Assembly (NCBI GenBank): GCA_024690635.1
Contig: JAILOW010000039.1
Span: forward strand, 1-31,062
DNA length: 31,062 nucleotides
Direction: 5' to 3'
Source of the DNA: Butyrivibrio sp.
GTDB taxonomy: Bacteria > Bacillota_A > Clostridia > Lachnospirales > Lachnospiraceae
Of this stretch, positions 17,150 through 25,465 are shown piece after piece. Every line of letters starts with the position of its first letter. The first letter of the stretch is position 1. Position numbers and translations under genes: made by a program. Below the pieces are notes generated by a model, which saw nothing but the letters and a program-made list of their open reading frames with translations, was not told the DNA's origin and did not search any database.

Positions 17150-17187
17150 GACCGAGGCTGTAAACTCAAGCGACGGTCTATTTTTTT
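17150..17187 (+). terminator. Candidate expression-platform terminator after the riboswitch
   Basis: GACCG (17150-17154) pairs with CGGTC (17174-17178). An internal AG/GA (tandem sheared G-A type) step and a GCT/AGC extension continue the stem, which is followed by TATTTTTTT. A further hairpin GGTGC/GCACC (17124-17128 with 17139-17143) lies between it and the aptamer and shares base 17124 with P1. It is well placed to be the switching terminator. Confidence 0.65.
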
Positions 17188-17312
17188 GGAATTACGGTAC
17201 AGAATGTTCATGGATGAACAACAGGGCATTGAAAAATGTCAGTAGTACAAGGACAGTAATTTACAGCAACACAATTTTGCGTTTTCTTTTTCGGGGATGG
17301 TTGATATCTTAA
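17188..17312 (+). other. Structured leader stretch without a gene
   Basis: No gene is seen here. It contains TGTTCAT (17205-17211) paired with ATGAACA (17214-17220) and a GGCATT-GAAA-AATGTC tetraloop hairpin just after. It also holds a tiny reading frame (ATG at 17211) of 11 codons without a clear ribosome site. No known aptamer class was recognised in it. Confidence 0.4.
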
Positions 17313-17313
17313 G

Positions 17314-17355
17314 GCGATATCTTACGCAGGATTGTGTGAAGATATCGCTTTTTTT
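17314..17355 (+). terminator. Second terminator-like hairpin just before the first pilus-operon gene
   Basis: GCGATATCTT (17314-17323) pairs perfectly with AAGATATCGC (17339-17348). A CGCA/TGTG inner stem continues it, and seven T residues follow. It lies about 40 bases upstream of the coding start, so a transcript must pass it to reach the pilus genes. That makes it a second control point in the c-di-GMP leader. Confidence 0.8.
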
Positions 17356-17396
17356 GTAGATTTTTTAACATAAAAAGACATCAGGAAGTTGCACAC

Positions 17397-17840
17397 ATGG
17401 CAGACGTAAACTTAAAGAAACTCAGTAGAGCAGAGCTTTTGGAGATGATGATCTCATTTTCCGAAGAAGCAGACAGAGCCAGAAAACATGAAGAAGAGCT
17501 GAAAGAAGAACTTGAAAAAGAAAAGCAGCAGCTTCAGAAAGACATGGCTGAGGAAAGAGCACAGATGCTCAAGGCCTTTGATGACGAGAAGGCCGAGATG
17601 AGAGAAAAATTCGGTGCTCAGAAAAGCGAGATGCAGGCCAAGTTCGACAAGGACATAACAGGACTTAAGGCCAGACATGCAAGAGAGATGGCAGCCAAGG
17701 ACGAAGAAGTAACAAAAAAGCTTCGCGCCATCGAAAAATCGGGAACACTTGCCGAAGCGGTACTTGCCATCACAGGAATGATGGACGATGCTCAAAAGGC
17801 AATTGATCTGTATAAAGAAGAAATGAAAGAAAGACTTTGA
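17397..17840 (+). CDS. Coiled-coil protein of unknown function, first gene of pilus operon
   Basis: 147 residues, highly charged, no signal peptide or membrane segment. The N-terminus has a short motif (NLKKLSRAELLEMMISFSEE). Residues about 25-112 form a nearly continuous coiled coil rich in Glu, Lys and Gln. The C-terminal 35 residues form a less charged helical end (GTLAEAVLAITGMMDDAQKA). My recollection, not checked, is that small proteins with similar ends and a variable coil occur near signal peptidase and sortase genes in Lachnospiraceae. The start has AGGAAG 8 bases upstream. Its stop overlaps the start of the signal peptidase gene. A cytoplasmic scaffold or regulatory role is possible; no function is known to me. 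Confidence 0.8.
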   Translation: MADVNLKKLSRAELLEMMISFSEEADRARKHEEELKEELEKEKQQLQKDMAEERAQMLKAFDDEKAEMREKFGAQKSEMQAKFDKDITGLKARHAREMAAKDEEVTKKLRAIEKSGTLAEAVLAITGMMDDAQKAIDLYKEEMKERL

Positions 17841-18436
17841 TAAAGGTCATGGCAGAAGAAACAGTAAACAGCGTGGACAGACCTTCCATCGAGCAGCTTA
17901 GGAAAGAGCTCAAGAGGGTAAACAATAAAAAAGAATACAGGAAAGTCCTTAGAAACACACTGATAGTTGTGGTTGTGGTGGCGGCCCTGGCGGTTCTGGT
18001 CTCAAGCTTTTTCGTAACGGTACTAAAGGTTACGGGAGACTCAATGACTCCCACTCTTGAAACGGGAGACATAGTCATAGCACAGAACCAGAGCACATTT
18101 GAACCGGGCGATCTGCTTGCTTTCTACTACAACAACAAGGTCCTTGTTAAGAGGGTTCTGGGATCTCCGGGTGACTGGGTGAACATAGATTCCGAGGGTG
18201 ATGTATATGTAAACGGCGTTCTTGTGGAAGAGCCTTATGCTTCCGAGAAAAGCCTTGATCCCACGGATATCGAGTTTCCTTTCCAGGTTCCCGAAAACAG
18301 GTTCTTCGTTTTGGGAGACCACAGAAATGTTTCCATTGATTCAAGATCCAGCGTCGTAGGCTGTGTAACAAGAGAGCAGCTCATCGGCAAGGTGATCTTC
18401 AGGGTATATCCCTTCAATTGCTTTGGAGGTCTTTGA
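17837..18436 (+). CDS. lepB: Signal peptidase I, pilus-operon copy
   Basis: Membrane serine protease that removes signal peptides from exported proteins. 199 residues with one N-terminal transmembrane helix (about 41-62). The catalytic serine is Ser69 in TGDSMTPTL and the general-base lysine is Lys105 in LVKRVLGSPGD. The third conserved box is FVLGDHRNVSIDSRSSVVG. The start may be TTG at 17837, overlapping the upstream stop, or ATG at 17849; the site before the ATG (AAAGG) is only 2 bases away, so I favour the coupled TTG. Its place in the operon suggests it processes the pilins, as dedicated signal peptidases do in other pilus loci. Confidence 0.9.
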   Translation: MIKVMAEETVNSVDRPSIEQLRKELKRVNNKKEYRKVLRNTLIVVVVVAALAVLVSSFFVTVLKVTGDSMTPTLETGDIVIAQNQSTFEPGDLLAFYYNNKVLVKRVLGSPGDWVNIDSEGDVYVNGVLVEEPYASEKSLDPTDIEFPFQVPENRFFVLGDHRNVSIDSRSSVVGCVTREQLIGKVIFRVYPFNCFGGL

Positions 18437-18500
18437 TTTTTCAGGCCCCTTTGTGCATTGTTTTTTTGGCTTCTTTGCGCGGACATAACTTAAACGTTTT

Positions 18501-18606
18501 CGTAAATCACAATTCAAAATTGTTTTTGATTTACGGTTTCACGCTTATGATGGGTAAACGGTGTTTTACTAAAATAGAGGGTGACTTTAGAGAAGTTTTC
18601 TAAAGT
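18501..18606 (+). repeat. Two inverted repeats between lepB and the giant adhesin gene
   Basis: First hairpin: CGTAAATCACAATT (18501-18514) pairs with AATTG and TGATTTACG (18518-18522 and 18527-18535), with a four-T bulge. Second: ACTTTAGA (18584-18591) with TCTAAAGT (18599-18606). Neither is followed by a T-run, so they are not ordinary terminators. They could be processing or stability elements that set different levels for the genes on either side. Confidence 0.6.
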
Positions 18607-18642
18607 TTATGGATATTTTAGATTTAAACAGGGGAAAAAGGA

Positions 18643-21600
18643 ATGCGAAAAGTAGATGAGAATCGCGCCGAAAACTTTATAAGGAGACACAGCAATTACA
18701 AGAAATGGCTTGCTTTTGCACTGTGCGTTTCCTTACTGACAGGCACATTGACGCTGTATATGATGAATAAGCCTGCAACAGCCATGACAGAGGATGGAGC
18801 CAAGTCCGTGGGACTGGTTCTGGAAACTGCAGACGATGATTTTGAGCAGGACCTCATTGAAAAGACTATGGACAATCAGGATGATGAAGATTCAGATGAG
18901 GACTACGAGGACTCTGAGGACTACGAGGATTCCGATGAGGACAGCGATGAGGACTCAGATGACGAGGATTCCGATGAGGCGGATGACGAGGATTCTGAGG
19001 AAGCTGACGAGGCTGATTCCGAGGATTCTGAGGAAGCTGACGAGGCTGATTCCGAGGATTCCGAAGCTACAGAAGATTCTTCAGAGGATGCATCTTCTGA
19101 GATGTCTTCAGCAGCAGAAGAAAAGCTTCTTACAATGAATGTTCCCGACGCCGTAGATGTTTCCGAGTATGTTACTTCTATTGTATATGAGAGAAAGCTC
19201 CTTGACGGCAGCTGGGAGGTTATAGAAAAAGAAGATATCTGTGAGGGCGACTGGATCAGGATCACATATATGTACGATATGCCTGACACAGCAAAACTCT
19301 CCGGTGATATCAGACTGAGCGTTCCCGATGATCTTGAAATGCTCAATGTACAGAAGGCATCACTTCTTGATGGTTCAGGAAGCGCAGAGATCATAGACGG
19401 AAGCGACATTAAGATCGAATATAGGGAGGATATAAGGCAGGAGATCATAGACGATGCATCGGAAGGTTCTGACCTTCATGCATCTCTACCTGCCCGGGGA
19501 ATCTTTTCTTTTTTTAAACTTCTCTCCCCTCTGAAAGTTCATGCAGCAGGGGAAGGACTTGTGGTTGAGGGTGAAGCTCTTGTGGGAGCAAGCTCCGAAG
19601 CCGGCAGCACCACTCTTGATGCTTCATGGATCAACAAGGTTGACGGAAGATACGGCGTAGAAGAGGAGTGGAGCTCCAACGGCGGTTTTGTAGGATTCAA
19701 GGATGGCAGTGGTCAGCCTCTTACTGACGGAGCTCAGATTCCTGAAGATACTTATGTATATTTTGGTATCGACTGCACGATCCCTGCAGGAACACTTGCA
19801 GATAAGCACGGTGTAAAATATGACACCCTGGTTTACAACATAAAAGACAAGCTGGGACTTATCCCCGGACAGGATCAGTGGAATGATCTAAATGCTGCGG
19901 TATTTAGCAGATCCGAGGGTAAGAGAGTAGGAACTCTTACTATAAGTAACGGAATCGCTACTATAAAGTTTGATGAAGATTTCGTAAAGAAAAACGCCAA
20001 CAAAGAGATCGATGCAGACTTCTTCTTTGCAGGAAAAGCAAAGAAAGTAAGCAATAACGAGGGTGAAGAAAAAACCTTCTACTTTAACGATCAGATCCAG
20101 TTTGATGTAAGGATCGTAAAGGGTAAGGAATACAACCTCAAGATTGAAAAGACCAACACAGGCGTACTTGGAGAATATTCAAATCAGGTAAATTACACGA
20201 TCAAGGTTTGGTCGGATGGAAGAGACGGTTCGGGCGGACCTATCACTTTGGATGATAACTTCTCTTTCAGCAATGATGATGCAGCAAAGCTGTTCAATAA
20301 TGCTCAGATAAAAGAGATAAAGGTGGTAAGAGAAAATGGTAAGCTTGTCGGCAATGTAAATGTCCAGAAGACCGGTACCGGATACACTCTTACATTACCT
20401 GAACTTAAAAAGGGCGAATCTTATGAGATAACTTACTCTTATAAGTTTGATCAGAAGTTAAAGAATTCCGACTATGATACAGTAGTAACCAACACTGCCA
20501 GAGCTACTACCGAAAAGTTCGGAAAGGTAGAAATGCCTTCTGATTTTACTATAGAAGGTAAGCTCAAGAAGGAAACACCCGACATCAAAAAGACTTTTCT
20601 GGGTGTTGATAAAGACAAAAAGACAGTTACCTGGCAAATCGTAATAAATGAAAAGAAAGTCCAGCTCAAGGGATATACTTTAAGAGATATTCTGACAACC
20701 TGGGATAAAAACAAAGCTCAGCTCCTAGAAAATTATAAGGGAACAGCAACTATAGATCCCGCTATCAAAATAGGCGGAAAAACCACCAAAAATATTACGC
20801 TTGATGGTGATAAGGGATTTGTATTCCCGGCTACTAAAGAGAAATACACTATCACCATCACCACACCTTACGATGAGTACGAGCTTGTTGATGGAAAGTA
20901 TGTTTACAACAAAGTAACCATTACAGACGGTAAGCACTACAACGAAGATGAAGCCAAGACCGGGGACATAGGCGGAGACATCGACAAGACCAAGAAAGAA
21001 GATAAAACTGCAGAAGGATACACATTCGAAAACGGAACTATCCTCTTTAAGTGGAAGGTCGTAGCTTCAAAAGATATAACCTGTGACAGAAAAGACGAAA
21101 AAGGAAATGCCTACTTTGAATACATCGATGAGATGTCAGGCGGACAGGTTATAACAGACGCTCAGCTTAATGCTCTTAAGAAAGAGCTTGACGGCAAGGG
21201 CGTAAGATACAAGATCGAAACCGGAAACGAAGTTGTTTTAACAGGAGAAGTCAGCGTAAAAGGATATACAGACTTTAGCATCTTCTTCTACGACAAGGTA
21301 AACCAAGGCTTTACCTATTCCTATGAAACAACCGGAACCGTAAAGGGCGGCGGAGATCCCATTACTTTCAAAAATGATTCTTACATCAACAGTAAGACCT
21401 TTGAGGGATCTTCAGACAGCGTAGAGTACAAGCCAATGCTCAGCAAGTTCGACGGTAACATGCTGACGGCAGGCACTTACAACTACACAGATGATTATCT
21501 TGAAGGAGAGGGAATCCTCACCTGGATCATCAAACTTGAAATGCCCGGAGATGAAAGGGCAAATTACGGAACCTTGACAATTAAAGAGCATCTTCCCGAT

Positions 21601-23742
21601 TCTGTGACAGCTCTTTCAGAGGAAGAGGGAGGACTTGCAGTTTCCACATCCTCCGATATGTCAGGAGCAGTAAGCTTCAGCGGAGGATCCGCAAGCATAG
21701 CGGGTGCAACCTTCAGCCATGACAGCTCATCACAGGAGATCACCTTTGACGGAGATGCTATAAAGGGTCAGACACTTTACTTCAGAGTAAAGGCCAAGAT
21801 CAACGAAGACGAGATAGACGGCGGTCTTTGGAAGGATGGCTCCTACAAGAAAGTCTTTGAAAACGGAGCAGTACTTCTTGATAAAGACGGAAAAGAGATC
21901 CAGTGGGCTAAAGAAACAACAGAGATCAACCTTGTGGGCGATCTTGTTGAGAAAGATAACCTTAAGCTTAACGATCCCGAAACCATGCAGCAGGAAGTTC
22001 AGTACACTCTTGAAATTAACAAGGGCGCAGATGACCTTCTTGAGGGCGGCGATGTTCTTACACTGAAGGATACCCTGAGAGCATCCTTCGTAAAAGAAAA
22101 CTTTGATGCAAGACTCAAAGCCGACAGCATAGCCATCTACGAAGTAAACAACGAGACAAAAGAAAAGACGCCTCTTGATCCTAAAGAGTACAAGATAGCG
22201 ATCAGCGATGCTGACATAATCCTCGCAGAAGGAAATGATTACGAAGAACGCTACGTAAAGTATTGCAACATAGAGTTCAGCCTTCCCGATAAAAAGCATC
22301 TTGTTATCGAGTATACCTATGAGTTTGAAAGACTTGAAATAGCAGGCGAGATAGCAGATAAGAACAATCTTGGAAGCATTCATGTACACAACGTTGCTGT
22401 ACTTGAGGGCGTAAGCAAAGGAAAAACCTCTGACGAGACAGATGATGTGATCGTTATCTACAAGGCAGGTGCAAGCGCCGAGGTTGTTGGTGCAAACTTT
22501 GCCAAGGTAGATTCAGAGGATATTTCAAAGCTTCTTAAAGGCGGTAAGTTTGCTCTTTACAAGTATGAGGCAGGCGCAGGTGATGCTGCGGCCGATGCTT
22601 ACGGAGATATGAACTATAGACCTGTACCTCTTTTAAAGCTTGAGGATGATTCCTACAAGCCATTAGAGGAAGGAGAAGGGGACAACACCTTTACAACCAC
22701 CGCAGGAAGCTGCTCCTTTACAAGGATTCAGACTGATGTGGCATACAGGATCGTAGAGCTTGAGCATCCTGAAGGATACAAGCTTGGAGCTCCCATCTAC
22801 TTCGTATTTGAGAGTAAGGTTGGTTCTGAAAAGACACTTCCCGGGAACTTTAAGGAAAAGGGAGGAAAGACTCTTTCCCTTGGAGACAGGATTGTATATA
22901 CCAACGAAAAGAACGACACCACCAGGATACTTGTTAAGAAGGAATGGATAAATGCCGACGGTTCAAAAGAACCCATCAGCGTAAAGATATCCAGAAGAAA
23001 GTCACACATAACAAGTACCTACAAGTACTACTCGGTAAATATCTATTATCTTAAAGATAATAAGCTTGTTGAATACAAGGGATATCCTTCAGTGAGAGAC
23101 GGATCAACTGTAACGTACAACATCCCTCACTGCCTATATCAGGCAACTTACGAAAAGATCAACGGAAGCTCCAAAGAGTATGCAGGACTAAGCGGAAGCC
23201 AGAGTCCTTACGCCGAGGAAAGATCCGTAACAGTAAGTTCGGATATGAATATCATCATCACCCAGAACTGGGGAGAGTGCCCCGGATTTTCACTTGATCC
23301 GAAACTCAGATCTTCAGGAACAGTCAGCAGAGATGACGTTGAGGGTGAAGAGGATGTAGAGGAGCTTCCCGATACCTATACTCTTTCCGATGAAAACAAA
23401 TGGATGATCGAGATTAACGGCCTTCCCAAGCACTACGAAGTGGAAACAGAAGAAGAGGGAGTAAAGGTTAAGAAGAACTACGAATGGCTCTATTCTGTAA
23501 CAGAGGTTTCAACCAATGCCTTCTACGAAGTAAGCTATTCGGATAACAACGATCTGGGAATCAACTCCGGAACACTTGTTATCACCAACAAGAGAAACGA
23601 GAACATCAGCTTTACACTTCCCAAGACCGGCGGATTCGGCACACTTCCGTTTGCCTGCCTGGGACTTGGACTTACAACATCAGCAGTTCTCGGAAACGGT
23701 ATTTACAAACGCAGGAAAAAAGAGGAAGATCCTGCAGACTAA
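18643..23742 (+). CDS. Giant LPKTG surface adhesin / tip pilin with SpaA/Cna-type domains
   Basis: 1699 residues. A secretion signal has its hydrophobic core at about 22-42. Residues about 60-155 are an extreme Asp/Glu/Ser stretch. A long array of beta-sandwich (collagen-adhesin/SpaA-like) domains follows, marked by recurring segments such as KKTFLGVDKDKKTVTWQIVI and GILTWIIKLEMPGDERANYG. Near the C-terminus are a SpaA prealbumin-like domain (about 1285-1420, with YRIVELEHPEGYKLG carrying an E-box glutamate) and a Cna-B domain beginning near 1428 (RILVKKEWINADG). The sorting signal is LPKTG at 1659-1663, followed by a hydrophobic helix and KRRKK. It is probably the adhesive tip subunit of the pilus. 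GGGG lies 8 bases before the ATG. Confidence 0.9.
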   Translation: MRKVDENRAENFIRRHSNYKKWLAFALCVSLLTGTLTLYMMNKPATAMTEDGAKSVGLVLETADDDFEQDLIEKTMDNQDDEDSDEDYEDSEDYEDSDEDSDEDSDDEDSDEADDEDSEEADEADSEDSEEADEADSEDSEATEDSSEDASSEMSSAAEEKLLTMNVPDAVDVSEYVTSIVYERKLLDGSWEVIEKEDICEGDWIRITYMYDMPDTAKLSGDIRLSVPDDLEMLNVQKASLLDGSGSAEIIDGSDIKIEYREDIRQEIIDDASEGSDLHASLPARGIFSFFKLLSPLKVHAAGEGLVVEGEALVGASSEAGSTTLDASWINKVDGRYGVEEEWSSNGGFVGFKDGSGQPLTDGAQIPEDTYVYFGIDCTIPAGTLADKHGVKYDTLVYNIKDKLGLIPGQDQWNDLNAAVFSRSEGKRVGTLTISNGIATIKFDEDFVKKNANKEIDADFFFAGKAKKVSNNEGEEKTFYFNDQIQFDVRIVKGKEYNLKIEKTNTGVLGEYSNQVNYTIKVWSDGRDGSGGPITLDDNFSFSNDDAAKLFNNAQIKEIKVVRENGKLVGNVNVQKTGTGYTLTLPELKKGESYEITYSYKFDQKLKNSDYDTVVTNTARATTEKFGKVEMPSDFTIEGKLKKETPDIKKTFLGVDKDKKTVTWQIVINEKKVQLKGYTLRDILTTWDKNKAQLLENYKGTATIDPAIKIGGKTTKNITLDGDKGFVFPATKEKYTITITTPYDEYELVDGKYVYNKVTITDGKHYNEDEAKTGDIGGDIDKTKKEDKTAEGYTFENGTILFKWKVVASKDITCDRKDEKGNAYFEYIDEMSGGQVITDAQLNALKKELDGKGVRYKIETGNEVVLTGEVSVKGYTDFSIFFYDKVNQGFTYSYETTGTVKGGGDPITFKNDSYINSKTFEGSSDSVEYKPMLSKFDGNMLTAGTYNYTDDYLEGEGILTWIIKLEMPGDERANYGTLTIKEHLPDSVTALSEEEGGLAVSTSSDMSGAVSFSGGSASIAGATFSHDSSSQEITFDGDAIKGQTLYFRVKAKINEDEIDGGLWKDGSYKKVFENGAVLLDKDGKEIQWAKETTEINLVGDLVEKDNLKLNDPETMQQEVQYTLEINKGADDLLEGGDVLTLKDTLRASFVKENFDARLKADSIAIYEVNNETKEKTPLDPKEYKIAISDADIILAEGNDYEERYVKYCNIEFSLPDKKHLVIEYTYEFERLEIAGEIADKNNLGSIHVHNVAVLEGVSKGKTSDETDDVIVIYKAGASAEVVGANFAKVDSEDISKLLKGGKFALYKYEAGAGDAAADAYGDMNYRPVPLLKLEDDSYKPLEEGEGDNTFTTTAGSCSFTRIQTDVAYRIVELEHPEGYKLGAPIYFVFESKVGSEKTLPGNFKEKGGKTLSLGDRIVYTNEKNDTTRILVKKEWINADGSKEPISVKISRRKSHITSTYKYYSVNIYYLKDNKLVEYKGYPSVRDGSTVTYNIPHCLYQATYEKINGSSKEYAGLSGSQSPYAEERSVTVSSDMNIIITQNWGECPGFSLDPKLRSSGTVSRDDVEGEEDVEELPDTYTLSDENKWMIEINGLPKHYEVETEEEGVKVKKNYEWLYSVTEVSTNAFYEVSYSDNNDLGINSGTLVITNKRNENISFTLPKTGGFGTLPFACLGLGLTTSAVLGNGIYKRRKKEEDPAD
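18988..19053 (+). repeat. Perfect 33-bp tandem duplication in the acidic region
   Basis: Bases 18988-19020 and 19021-19053 are identical and encode EDSEEADEADS twice; a third, diverging partial copy follows. The frame is preserved, so copy-number change would lengthen or shorten the acidic stalk without a frameshift. Confidence 0.92.
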
Positions 23743-23750
23743 GGTTTAAG

Positions 23751-23767
23751 ATGCCAATGGCATTTTA
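23751..23767 (+). other. Short hairpin between adhesin and major pilin genes
   Basis: ATGCC-AAT-GGCAT followed by TTTAT. The five-pair stem is too short for a convincing terminator but could weaken transcription or mark a processing site. No clear promoter was seen in the 70-base gap. Confidence 0.3.
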
Positions 23768-23812
23768 TAAACAAACATACAACAAGATTCAACTTAAGGA
23801 GAGGAAAGAAAA

Positions 23813-25363
23813 ATGAAGGGAATTAAGAAACTATTAACAGGTATCCTTGCAGCAACCCTTATCATGGGCATGAGCGTAACAGCTTATGCAACTGATGACA
23901 CAAACACAACAGTTAGCCAGGATCAGACTTACACACTTACTATCAACGATACAAGGACAAACCGTTCTTACGAGGCTTATCAGATCATCGTTGGTGACCT
24001 TTCAGTAAAAGGTGATGTAAAGACTCTTTCAAACATTAAGTGGGGCTCAGGTGTTGCCAAGACAGACAAGACAGTAACTGACGAAGAGATGGCAGAGCTT
24101 GAGGCACTTACAGCAGACAACGTTAGAGAGTATGCTGAGAATCTCGTACTTAGCGATACCAAGTACACAACACAGGGTGCAAGCGGCCCTTACACATTCA
24201 CAGTACCTGCAGGTTGGTACCTCGTAAAAGAGACTACAGTAACTGAGGGCGAGGATGATTTCAAGTCAGCTTTCATGATGGAAGTTGTTGGTGATGCTAC
24301 AGCATCTCCCAAGGGATCAAAGACAACAGTTGAAAAGAAGGTTCAGGATATCAACGATTCCAACACAGAGGGATATTCAGATCTTCAGGATTCAGCTGAC
24401 TACGATATCGGCGATGAGATTCCTTACACACTTACAGCTACAATCGGAAGTGACCTTACATATTTTGATGAGTACTACATCCAGTTCGTGGATGAAATGT
24501 CAGCTGGTCTTACATATGTTGATATCGACAAGCTCACTGTTGACGGAGCAGAGAAGTCAACAGACAACGTAGCAGTTGAGACAACCGGAAACATAACAAC
24601 ATTTACAATTGCAAACATTCTTGATCCTGCAGTAGGAGCAGGCGAGGGCAGCACAATCGTTATCAATTACAGAGCAAAGCTCAACGAGAATGCTATCATC
24701 GGTAAGGCTGGTAACCCCAACACAGTATATCTTGAGTACTCCAACAACCCTCACACAGATGAGAGAGGAAAGACTCCTGAAGATAAGAACATCGTATTTA
24801 CTTACAAAGTAGTAGTTAACAAGGTCGATGGCGATCTGAATCCTCTTGCAGGCGCAGGATTTACTCTTTACAAGCAGGTTACAGAAGATTACGACGGAGA
24901 CAAGGAAGTTAAGACAGGTGCAGCTATAAAGGCAGCTATCACAAATCCTTCAGTAAAGGCTGATGAACTTAAGGACGATGCTCTTTACATCGAGCTTACA
25001 ACTGTAGTACTTAACGCAAACGGCGACAGCTTCGGAATGAACGGTGTTGACGATGGCACATACGTACTTGTAGAGACAACTATCCCTGAGGGATATAACG
25101 CTTGGGATTCCAAGGAGTTCATCGTAAGCGCAGAGCACAGCCAGGATCCTGCAGAGCTTACTCTTACATCACTTGATGGCGGCGACCTCTTTACAGGAAG
25201 CATCGACGAAGGATCACTTACAACAGACATCATCAACACATCAGGTCTTGTTCTTCCTTCAACAGGTGGTATCGGAACAACAATCTTTTACATCATCGGT
25301 GCGGTTCTTATCGTAGCTGGTGTAGCTTACTTCATCGTTCGCAGAAAGGCTAACGCTGAGTAA
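23813..25363 (+). CDS. Major pilin, SpaA isopeptide-forming type, LPSTG-anchored
   Basis: 516 residues. The signal peptide (about 1-26) ends with TAYA. Two or three beta-sandwich domains of the SpaA/isopeptide kind follow. The pilin region reads SPKGSK near 165-170 followed by TVEKKV; Lys167 or the following EKK lysines would be the polymerisation site, since the classical YPKN motif is absent. An E-box is present in YVLVETTIPEGYN. The sorting signal LPSTG is at 481-485, followed by a membrane helix and RRKANAE. The ribosome site (AAGGAGAGG) is strong, fitting a highly made subunit. The adjacent class C sortase is expected to polymerise it. Confidence 0.92.
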   Translation: MKGIKKLLTGILAATLIMGMSVTAYATDDTNTTVSQDQTYTLTINDTRTNRSYEAYQIIVGDLSVKGDVKTLSNIKWGSGVAKTDKTVTDEEMAELEALTADNVREYAENLVLSDTKYTTQGASGPYTFTVPAGWYLVKETTVTEGEDDFKSAFMMEVVGDATASPKGSKTTVEKKVQDINDSNTEGYSDLQDSADYDIGDEIPYTLTATIGSDLTYFDEYYIQFVDEMSAGLTYVDIDKLTVDGAEKSTDNVAVETTGNITTFTIANILDPAVGAGEGSTIVINYRAKLNENAIIGKAGNPNTVYLEYSNNPHTDERGKTPEDKNIVFTYKVVVNKVDGDLNPLAGAGFTLYKQVTEDYDGDKEVKTGAAIKAAITNPSVKADELKDDALYIELTTVVLNANGDSFGMNGVDDGTYVLVETTIPEGYNAWDSKEFIVSAEHSQDPAELTLTSLDGGDLFTGSIDEGSLTTDIINTSGLVLPSTGGIGTTIFYIIGAVLIVAGVAYFIVRRKANAE

Positions 25364-25401
25364 GACCCGGGGTGAAAAAAGTTTTTTGGAAATAAATATT
25401 T

Positions 25402-25465
25402 GAATCTTGTTATTATAGAAACAGATCTGCATCCCCGGTTAGTCCCGGGGATGCGGATAAGATTC
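25402..25465 (+). repeat. Long nested hairpin between major pilin and sortase genes
   Basis: Outer stem GAATCTT (25402-25408) with AAGATTC (25459-25465). Inner stem GCATCCCCGG (25429-25438) with CCGGGGATGC (25445-25454), perfect and GC-rich. No T-run follows, so it is not a standard terminator. It may protect the pilin message or partly stop read-through to the sortase. Confidence 0.75.

Noticed and set aside
17211..17246. Eleven-codon leader peptide starting at the ATG in the inverted repeat
   Set aside because: No ribosome site at a usable distance and no run of regulatory codons.
17205..17260. Second GEMM aptamer in tandem
   Set aside because: A GAAA-capped stem is present but the GGCAAA and GACGCAAA cores of the class are missing.
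18988..19053. Direct repeats as a CRISPR array
   Set aside because: The copies are adjacent without spacers and in frame with the adhesin; this is a coding tandem duplication.
18921..19448. Minus-strand open frame of 175 codons, very rich in Ser and Glu
   Set aside because: It mirrors the acidic GAx-repeat coding of the adhesin gene; no ribosome site and no plausible protein composition.
21730..22389. Minus-strand open frame of 219 codons inside the adhesin gene
   Set aside because: It is a shadow of the adhesin frame with no domain signature; the plus-strand frame is clearly the coding one.
25402..25465. Nested hairpin as an intrinsic terminator after the major pilin
   Set aside because: No T-run follows on either strand, so it is reported as a hairpin of unknown role instead.
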